Part shown: positions 6,841-11,980 of the stretch, one piece after another
Position numbering within the stretch: the stretch's first letter is position 1
How the letters are laid out: each line of letters starts with the position of its first letter
DNA from: an uncultured Bacilli bacterium
GTDB lineage: Bacteria; Bacillota_I; Bacilli_A; RF39; UBA660
Assembly: GCA_934098735.1 (NCBI GenBank)
Contig: CAKOOS010000018.1
Span: forward strand, 1-11,980
Direction: 5' to 3'
DNA length: 11,980 bases
Translations under genes and position numbers: made by a program
The notes under the pieces: generated by a model
The model's database searches: none
The model's input: the letters and a program-made list of their open reading frames with translations, nothing else
Told to the model about the DNA's origin: nothing

Positions 6841-6865
6841 AATATTATGATAGGAGTAATTAAAA

Positions 6866-8455
6866 ATGGCTAGTGAACTAAAAAAAAGAAAAAATATTAA
6901 AATAATAATGATAGTTATTTCCTTACTTTTAATAGTAAGTGGCATCATCGGAGGTTACATATTTTATAAAGCGAAAACTAAACCTAAAAAAGATACTGAA
7001 AATAATACAGAAACTGTAAAATATAGTTCTAAATACAAAATGAATAGTAATAGTCTTGAAGATTTTGATTTATATTTTTTAAAGGAAGAAAATAATTCTA
7101 AAAATATGGTATATAGTCCAATTTCTTTAAAAAATGCATTAAGTATGTTAAGTGAAGCAGCAGAAGGTAATTCTAAAGGCCAAATAGATGCTGTTTTAGG
7201 AGACTATAAGTTAAAAAAATATACAAATAGTGCTAATGTGTCTTTTGCTAATTCATTTTTTATTAGGGATACATACAAAGATAGTATAAAAGAAAATTTT
7301 ATTAAGACTTTAAAAGAAAAATATGGTGCAGAAGTAATTTATGATAGTTTTAAAGATCCTACAAATATTAATAATTGGGTAAGTCAAAAAACATTTAATC
7401 TAATAAATAACTTACTAGATAGTGTTAATGAACAAGATTTTTATTTAATAAATGCTTTAGCAATTAATATGGAGTGGAAAAACTTAATACAACCAACCAA
7501 AGATAGTAATTCTAAAGGGATAAAATATGACTATGAAAATGAAGATTTTTATGGCTGGAATGTTCATTATCCGCATGAAAACTATTGGATATCTGTAGAT
7601 CTTTTAGGAGATGATATCTATCCAAGTATTAATTTTGAAAATAATATAAAAGCATCAGCTGTAAAATTAGCTGCATCAGCTAATAGATATGATATTGTAA
7701 ACGTCTTAGGGGAATCATACATTCGTAAGATTGTAAATGAAGAATATGATCGTTATCTTAGTGAGGATATGTGTGGATTTACTGAAGCTGAAAGACAAAA
7801 TATTATAAATGAGTACATGGAAGATATCGATAAAGGATATAAAAAAGTCGCAAGTTCAACAGATTTTAGATTCTATGTAGATTCTGACATTAAAGTTTTT
7901 GCTAAAGAATTAAAAGAATATGATGGCTTAAATTTAGAATATATAGGAATCATGCCTGAGAGTTTGAGCTTATCAGATTATATAAAAAATATAAACGCTG
8001 AAAAATTAAATGAAACAATTAGTAATTTAAAAAGTATTGAATTAAAAAGTTTTGAAGATGGCTATATAACTAGAGTTACAGGAAGCATACCTTTATTTAA
8101 ATTTGATTATAGTTTAGATGCTTTATCTGATATAAAGTCTTTAGGAATTAATGATATTTTTGATCCAAGTAAAGCAAATCTTAATAACATGAATAATGAA
8201 GTTTATATAAATGAAGTTGTTCATAAATCAAGCATTGAATTTTCAAATGAAGGAATTAAAGCTGCAGCAGCAACAGGAGGCGGCGGAGCTGGTGATATAA
8301 GTTGTGATTTTGAATATTTATTTAATGTACCAGTTAAAGATATAGATTTAACATTTGATAAACCATATCTTTTCTTAATTCGTGATAAGGATACTAATGA
8401 AGTATGGTTTATGGGTAGTGTTTATAATCCAATAATAAATAATATTAATGATTGA
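6866..8455 (+). CDS. Membrane-anchored serpin (serine protease inhibitor family)
   Basis: Serpins trap proteases by a loop-insertion suicide mechanism. Start: ATG 6866 with AGGAG 9 nt upstream. Residues 11-33 form an N-terminal membrane anchor after a lysine-rich start, so the serpin body (about 60-525) should face outside. Family marks are VYSPISLKNALSMLSEAAEG, FANSFFIR, INALAINMEW, the hinge NEGIKAAAAT (461-470) and the C-terminus FDKPYLFLIRDKDTNEVWFMGSVYNP. The alanine-rich hinge (466-469) is typical of inhibitory members, though P14 is Ile rather than the usual Thr/Ser. The reactive loop continues TGGGGAGDISC. Counting canonically, P1-P1' would be Asp477-Ile478, but the stretch from hinge to FDKP is about 12 residues longer than in alpha-1-antitrypsin, so P1 is uncertain. 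Between Asn196 and Met363 the protein is roughly 60 residues longer than usual. Total 529 versus about 400 for a plain serpin. Target protease unknown. Confidence 0.92.
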   Translation: MASELKKRKNIKIIMIVISLLLIVSGIIGGYIFYKAKTKPKKDTENNTETVKYSSKYKMNSNSLEDFDLYFLKEENNSKNMVYSPISLKNALSMLSEAAEGNSKGQIDAVLGDYKLKKYTNSANVSFANSFFIRDTYKDSIKENFIKTLKEKYGAEVIYDSFKDPTNINNWVSQKTFNLINNLLDSVNEQDFYLINALAINMEWKNLIQPTKDSNSKGIKYDYENEDFYGWNVHYPHENYWISVDLLGDDIYPSINFENNIKASAVKLAASANRYDIVNVLGESYIRKIVNEEYDRYLSEDMCGFTEAERQNIINEYMEDIDKGYKKVASSTDFRFYVDSDIKVFAKELKEYDGLNLEYIGIMPESLSLSDYIKNINAEKLNETISNLKSIELKSFEDGYITRVTGSIPLFKFDYSLDALSDIKSLGINDIFDPSKANLNNMNNEVYINEVVHKSSIEFSNEGIKAAAATGGGGAGDISCDFEYLFNVPVKDIDLTFDKPYLFLIRDKDTNEVWFMGSVYNPIINNIND

Positions 8456-8481
8456 CTTCTTCGAAACAATTGTATTATAAT
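8452..8481 (+). promoter_or_regulatory. Promoter of the T-box/ileS unit
   Basis: TTGACT (8452-8457), an 18-bp spacer and a perfect TATAAT (8476-8481) place the transcription start at about 8488, exactly where the T-box leader begins. The -35 overlaps the TGA stop codon of the serpin (8453-8455). Confidence 0.7.
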
Positions 8482-8486
8482 AAAAG

Positions 8487-8700
8487 CACTTTGAAAAGCC
8501 CTGATTGGGACGGTATATAATGAAAAATAACAGAGAGTTCTCATTTGGTGAAAGAGAATATTGGCTATTATATACAAATCACCCATGAGCTGAATAATTG
8601 AATAGAGTAAATTATTCCGTAAAAATCGCGTTAAGATAAAAAAGTTAAATAAAGGATGGTACCGTCTTAAAAAAGACTCCTTGGGTATCATCCTTTTTTT
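8487..8700 (+). ncRNA. T-box riboswitch, isoleucine specifier AUC
   Basis: The leader senses uncharged tRNA-Ile and controls ileS by attenuation. Stem I is visible: GTATATAAT (8513-8521) pairs perfectly with ATTATATAC (8567-8575); TTCTC/GAGAA (8538-8542/8554-8558) forms the distal arm with GGTG in its loop; TGGG/CCCA (8506-8509/8582-8585) and AGC/GCT (8497-8499/8589-8591) form the base. The specifier ATC (8578-8580) is unpaired between these helices and is followed by the usual TGAGCTG. Stem III is GAATAATT/AATTATTC (8592-8599/8610-8617). The T-box proper is AAGGATGGTACC (8652-8663), whose bases either pair with the tRNA acceptor end in the antiterminator or form the terminator. Specifier and downstream gene agree. 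Confidence 0.93.
8652..8700 (+). terminator. T-box-controlled terminator
   Basis: GGATGGTACC (8654-8663) pairs with GGTATCATCC (8683-8692; one G-U) around an inner GTCTT/AAGAC hairpin and runs into a long T-run (8693-8700). The T-box bases sit in the 5' arm, so the antiterminator and this hairpin are mutually exclusive. Confidence 0.9.
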
Positions 8701-8724
8701 TAAAAAAAAGAAAGGAAAGATAAA

Positions 8725-11700
8725 ATGTTTAAAGAATTAAGTAAAACAAATAGTGAAAGAGAAAAAGAATTAGTAAATAAATGGCGAGAAATGAATTTAC
8801 TTGAAAAAACTATTGAAAATAGAAAAGATTGTGAAAACTATGTTTTTTATGACGGACCTATTTATGCTAATGCCAAACCAGGTATTCATCATGTATTTGC
8901 TAAGACTTTAAAAGATGCAGTATGTAAATACCAAGTAATGCAAGGAAAGAGAGTTTTAAGAAAAATTGGATTGGATACACATGGTTTGCCAATTGAAGTA
9001 AATGTTGAAAAAAAATTAGGATTTAAAACAAAAGCAGATATTGAAAAATTTGGTATTGAAAATTTTTGTAAAGAATGTAATAAAGAAACTGCTACTAATA
9101 TAGATGAAGTTAGAAAAGTAACAGATATGATGGGCCAATTAATTGATTTTGATGATCCATATATTACTTGCAAAAATGACTATATTGAAAGTGAATGGTG
9201 GTTGATTAAAGAAATATTTAAAAAGAATTTAATTTATCATGGAAATAAAGTTTTACCATACTGCCCAAGATGTGGAACAGAATTATCTCAAAATGAAGTA
9301 TCTCAAGGATATCAAAGCGTATCAGTAAATACTGTAATAGTTCCTTTTAAACTTGTAGATGAAGATACTTTTTTACTTGTATGGACAACAACACCATGGA
9401 CATTAATGGATAATGTCGCAGCTTGTGTAAATCCAGAATATGATTATTTAAAAGTAAGTAGTAAAGGTTTTAATTTTATAGTTTGTAAGACACTCGCTGA
9501 TCAAGTTTTAGGGGAAGATTATGAAGTTGTAGAAACATTTAAAGGTAAAAATTTAGTTGGTAAAAAATATGAACAATTAATGCCATTTGCGAGTGTCTCA
9601 GGAAAAGCTTTTGAAGTTCTTGCTGATAATTATGTTACTGATGCTGATGGTACAGGAATAGTTCATATAGCTCCGGCTTATGGTGAAGATGATAGTCGAG
9701 TTTGCAAGGAAAACAAAATAGGTTTTGTTAAATCAGTTGATAAAGATGGAACTTATATAACTGGTCCATGGAAGGGAAGACTTGTAACAGATAAAGAATT
9801 AGAAATAGATATAATAAAATATCTAAAAGAAAATGATAAATTATTTAAAAAGATTAAAATGGATCATGATTATCCTCATTGTTGGAGATGTAAAAGTCCT
9901 CTTATTTACTATGCTAAACCAGCTTGGTATATAAGAACAACAGAATACAAGGATAAAATAATAAGCGAAAATAAAAAAGTTCATTGGCATCCAGAATTTA
10001 TTGGTGAAAAGAGATTTAATAACTGGTTAGAAAATATGGTAGACTGGGGAATATCAAGAAATAGATATTGGGGTTGTCCGATGCCTCTTTGGACATGCAG
10101 CTGTGGCCATATTGAATGTATAGGAAGTAGAGAAGAATTAAAATCAAAAATAATTGAAGATATAGATGTCTTTAACATAGAACTTCATCGTCCATATATT
10201 GATGAACTTCATATTAAGTGTCCAGACTGTGGAAAGATTATGTCAAGAATCCCAGATGTTATGGATGTTTGGTTTGATTCTGGAGCAATGCCTTATGCTC
10301 AATTTCATTATCCATTTGAAAATAAAGAATTATTTGAATCACAATTTCCTGCTGATTTTATAGCTGAAGGTGTTGATCAAACAAGAGGATGGTTTAATTC
10401 TTTAATATGTATATCTACATTAGTATCTGGTGTTTCAAGTTTTAAAAATGTTGCTGTAAACGACATGATGTTAGATGCTAATGGTAAAAAAATGAGTAAA
10501 TCAACTGGAAATATCATAAAACCAGAAGAAATAATGAGTAAATATGGCGCTGATCCAGTTCGTTTTTACATGATGTATGCAAGTCCAATATGGACACCAT
10601 TAAAATTTGACGAAGAAGGCGTAAAAGAAGTAAATAATAAATTGTTTAATACTTTGAAAAACACATATAATTTCTTTGCTATGTATGCAAATGTAGATAA
10701 ATTAGAGGTAAAAGATTTTATTAATGCTGAAAACTATGAACTTATAGATAAATGGATGCTTTCTAAATATAATAAATTAGTAAGAGAAGTTAAAGCTGCT
10801 TATGATGATTATGATTTAAATAAAGCTGCTAAACCAATTTGCGAGTTTGTTAGTGAAGATTTATCAAATTGGTATATTCGTAGAAACAGAAGAAGATTTT
10901 GGAAAGGTGCTTTGGATGATTCTAAACTTGCTGTATATAAGGTAACTTATGAAGTTTTAACTGGAGTTTGTAAATTACTTGCTCCATTAAGTCCTTTCAT
11001 GGCAGATGAAATATATACTAATTTAACTGGAGAAGAATCTGTTCATCTTGCTGATTTTCCAACCTTTGATGAATCATTAATAAATGAATTAATTGAAGAA
11101 AAAATGGATTTAACCAGAAGTATTATAAGTATAGGTAGAAATATACGTGAAGAACAAAAAATTAGAGTACGTCAGCCTTTAAGTGAAATACTTTTAGATG
11201 GTAAAAATTCCTTAGTAATAGGGGACTTAACAGAACTAATAAAAGAAGAATTAAATGTTAAAAAAGTATTATTTATAAATGATACTTCAAAATATATGAA
11301 TTTTATAGTTAAACCAAATTTTCGCCAAGTTGGAAAAATATTTGGAAGTAGTATAAAAGAGTTTCAAGACAAATTATTAGAATTACCACTTAGTGATATT
11401 AAAAAACTTCAAAATAATGAATCTATCAAAATGCATATAAATAATAGTGATTATGATATTTATAGTGATATGGTAGAAATAAAAGTAGATGCTAAAACAG
11501 GATTTGATATAGGAATGGACAATAATAATTTTGTTATATTAAACGCTGAAATAACAGATGATTTACAAAAAGAAGGTATTGCAAGGGAAATAGTTTCTAA
11601 AGTTCAAAATATGCGTAAGAATAACGGCTATGATCTTACGGATAGAATCACAATTTATTATGATTCTAATGATTTAGTTGATCATGCTATTGAAGACTTT

Positions 11701-11814
11701 AGTGATTATATTAAAAGAGAAACCCTAGCAAATAAAATAGAAAAAAGTACTAAAGCAAATGAAGAATTTTTTGTTGATGCTAATAGAGTACTCATTGCTA
11801 TATCTAAAAATTAA
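8725..11814 (+). CDS. ileS: Isoleucyl-tRNA synthetase, type 2 (eukaryote-like), GxHH signature
   Basis: Charges tRNA-Ile with isoleucine and edits valine errors. At 1029 residues with LDTHGLPIEVNVEKKLG it is the long eukaryote-like type 2 (IleRS2), not the 920-residue bacterial type 1 (WDCHGLPIE). The class I signature, normally H-x-G-H, reads G53-I54-H55-H56 (AKPGIHHVFAKTLKD): first and third positions are swapped. The second signature KMSKS is normal (589-593). The CP1 editing domain has WTTTPWTLMDN and GTGIVHIAPAYGEDDS. Cysteine pairs occur in CPRCG, CWRC, CSCGH and CPDCG. DVWFDSG precedes the catalytic core closure, and the anticodon-binding region includes WYIRRNRRRFW. Start is supported by AAAGGAAAG about 7 nt upstream. 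IleRS2 enzymes resist mupirocin, and forms with the GxHH swap have been reported as hyper-resistant, so natural resistance is predicted. Expression is controlled by the T-box leader. Confidence 0.97.
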   Translation: MFKELSKTNSEREKELVNKWREMNLLEKTIENRKDCENYVFYDGPIYANAKPGIHHVFAKTLKDAVCKYQVMQGKRVLRKIGLDTHGLPIEVNVEKKLGFKTKADIEKFGIENFCKECNKETATNIDEVRKVTDMMGQLIDFDDPYITCKNDYIESEWWLIKEIFKKNLIYHGNKVLPYCPRCGTELSQNEVSQGYQSVSVNTVIVPFKLVDEDTFLLVWTTTPWTLMDNVAACVNPEYDYLKVSSKGFNFIVCKTLADQVLGEDYEVVETFKGKNLVGKKYEQLMPFASVSGKAFEVLADNYVTDADGTGIVHIAPAYGEDDSRVCKENKIGFVKSVDKDGTYITGPWKGRLVTDKELEIDIIKYLKENDKLFKKIKMDHDYPHCWRCKSPLIYYAKPAWYIRTTEYKDKIISENKKVHWHPEFIGEKRFNNWLENMVDWGISRNRYWGCPMPLWTCSCGHIECIGSREELKSKIIEDIDVFNIELHRPYIDELHIKCPDCGKIMSRIPDVMDVWFDSGAMPYAQFHYPFENKELFESQFPADFIAEGVDQTRGWFNSLICISTLVSGVSSFKNVAVNDMMLDANGKKMSKSTGNIIKPEEIMSKYGADPVRFYMMYASPIWTPLKFDEEGVKEVNNKLFNTLKNTYNFFAMYANVDKLEVKDFINAENYELIDKWMLSKYNKLVREVKAAYDDYDLNKAAKPICEFVSEDLSNWYIRRNRRRFWKGALDDSKLAVYKVTYEVLTGVCKLLAPLSPFMADEIYTNLTGEESVHLADFPTFDESLINELIEEKMDLTRSIISIGRNIREEQKIRVRQPLSEILLDGKNSLVIGDLTELIKEELNVKKVLFINDTSKYMNFIVKPNFRQVGKIFGSSIKEFQDKLLELPLSDIKKLQNNESIKMHINNSDYDIYSDMVEIKVDAKTGFDIGMDNNNFVILNAEITDDLQKEGIAREIVSKVQNMRKNNGYDLTDRITIYYDSNDLVDHAIEDFSDYIKRETLANKIEKSTKANEEFFVDANRVLIAISKN

Positions 11815-11831
11815 TGCTAAAATTAATGTGT

Positions 11832-11908
11832 GTCCTTGTAGCTCAGTTGGATAGAGCAAATGCCTCCGACGCATTAGGTCGCAAGTTCGATTCTTGTCAG
11901 GGACACCA
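11832..11908 (+). tRNA. tRNA-Arg, anticodon CCG
   Basis: The full cloverleaf folds. Acceptor GTCCTTG/CAGGGAC (11832-11838/11898-11904), D-stem GCTC/GAGC (11841-11844/11854-11857), anticodon stem AATGC/GCATT (11859-11863/11871-11875) with loop CTCCGAC and anticodon CCG at 11866-11868. The variable loop is AGGTC, and the T-stem GCAAG/CTTGT encloses TTCGATT. Discriminator A11905 and an encoded CCA (11906-11908) follow. It reads the arginine codon CGG. It starts 17 nt after the ileS stop with no convincing promoter between, so it may be processed from the ileS transcript. Confidence 0.96.
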
Positions 11909-11918
11909 GATTGATAGG

Positions 11919-11939
11919 AAACTCGAACTTTTCGAGTTT
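11919..11939 (+). other. Hairpin downstream of the tRNA
   Basis: AAACTCGAA (11919-11927) and TTCGAGTTT (11931-11939) form a perfect 9-bp stem with a CTT loop. No T-run follows, so it is not an intrinsic terminator. It may guide 3' processing of the tRNA transcript or stabilise it. Stem and loop are seen; the role is inferred. Confidence 0.5.
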
Positions 11940-11951
11940 AAGTAATAAATG

Positions 11952-11976
11952 CTAACTAGAAATAGTTAGTTTTTTT
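11952..11976 (+). terminator. Intrinsic terminator of the ileS-tRNA unit
   Basis: CTAACTA (11952-11958) pairs with TAGTTAG (11963-11969) around a GAAA tetraloop, followed by seven T (11970-11976). The design is the same as after khpA. Confidence 0.8.
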
Positions 11977-11980
11977 GTTA

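Noticed and set aside
8453..8455. TGA recoded as tryptophan
   Set aside because: The serpin ends naturally here at the family's C-terminus (GSVYNP plus a short tail), and all conserved Trp positions in the window use TGG.
8422..8691. Minus-strand ORF across the T-box region
   Set aside because: It reads through a well-folded T-box leader, lacks a ribosome site and has no recognisable protein features.

Overview
The window is a very AT-rich piece of a Firmicutes (Bacilli/Erysipelotrichia/RF39-like gut lineage) chromosome. It uses the standard bacterial code: TGA is the natural stop of the serpin gene and tryptophan is TGG. It contains 8 protein genes, one tRNA-Arg, a T-box leader and several intrinsic terminators and promoters. 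The species call is inference. The lineage hints are codon bias, strong AAAGGAGG-type ribosome sites, a sporulation sigma factor of the SigK type, and a secreted-protein style common in gut Firmicutes.

Layout. At 1-110 there is a promoter-like element followed directly by a bidirectional terminator. At 100-333 (-) lies a small XRE repressor, divergent from 449-2005 (+), a 518-residue secreted or anchored surface protein with a SipW-type leader. The 115 bp between them carry a clear promoter and two near-identical 17-bp operator-like boxes. At 2088-2611 (+) is the rpsP-khpA pair (ribosomal protein S16 and the KH RNA-binding protein), whose promoter is built into the preceding terminator. At 2635-3330 (-) is sigK with its hydrophobic pro-sequence intact. 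It is divergent from polA-mutM (3412-6796, +), a DNA replication/repair pair.

The rest is a membrane-anchored serpin (6866-8455, +), then an isoleucine T-box leader (about 8487-8700) and ileS (8725-11814, +). This IleRS is of the eukaryote-like type 2, and its class I signature reads GIHH instead of H-x-G-H. tRNA-Arg(CCG) with an encoded CCA (11832-11908) and a terminator close the window.

Most of the window is housekeeping (translation, replication, repair) interleaved with two cell-surface genes and one developmental regulator. The most interesting points are the altered IleRS active-site motif, which predicts strong natural mupirocin resistance; the anchored serpin with an unusually long glycine-rich reactive loop and an enlarged middle; the XRE/operator/surface-protein switch; and the intact pro-SigK gene. 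No CRISPR array, transposon or clearly new multi-gene system is visible.
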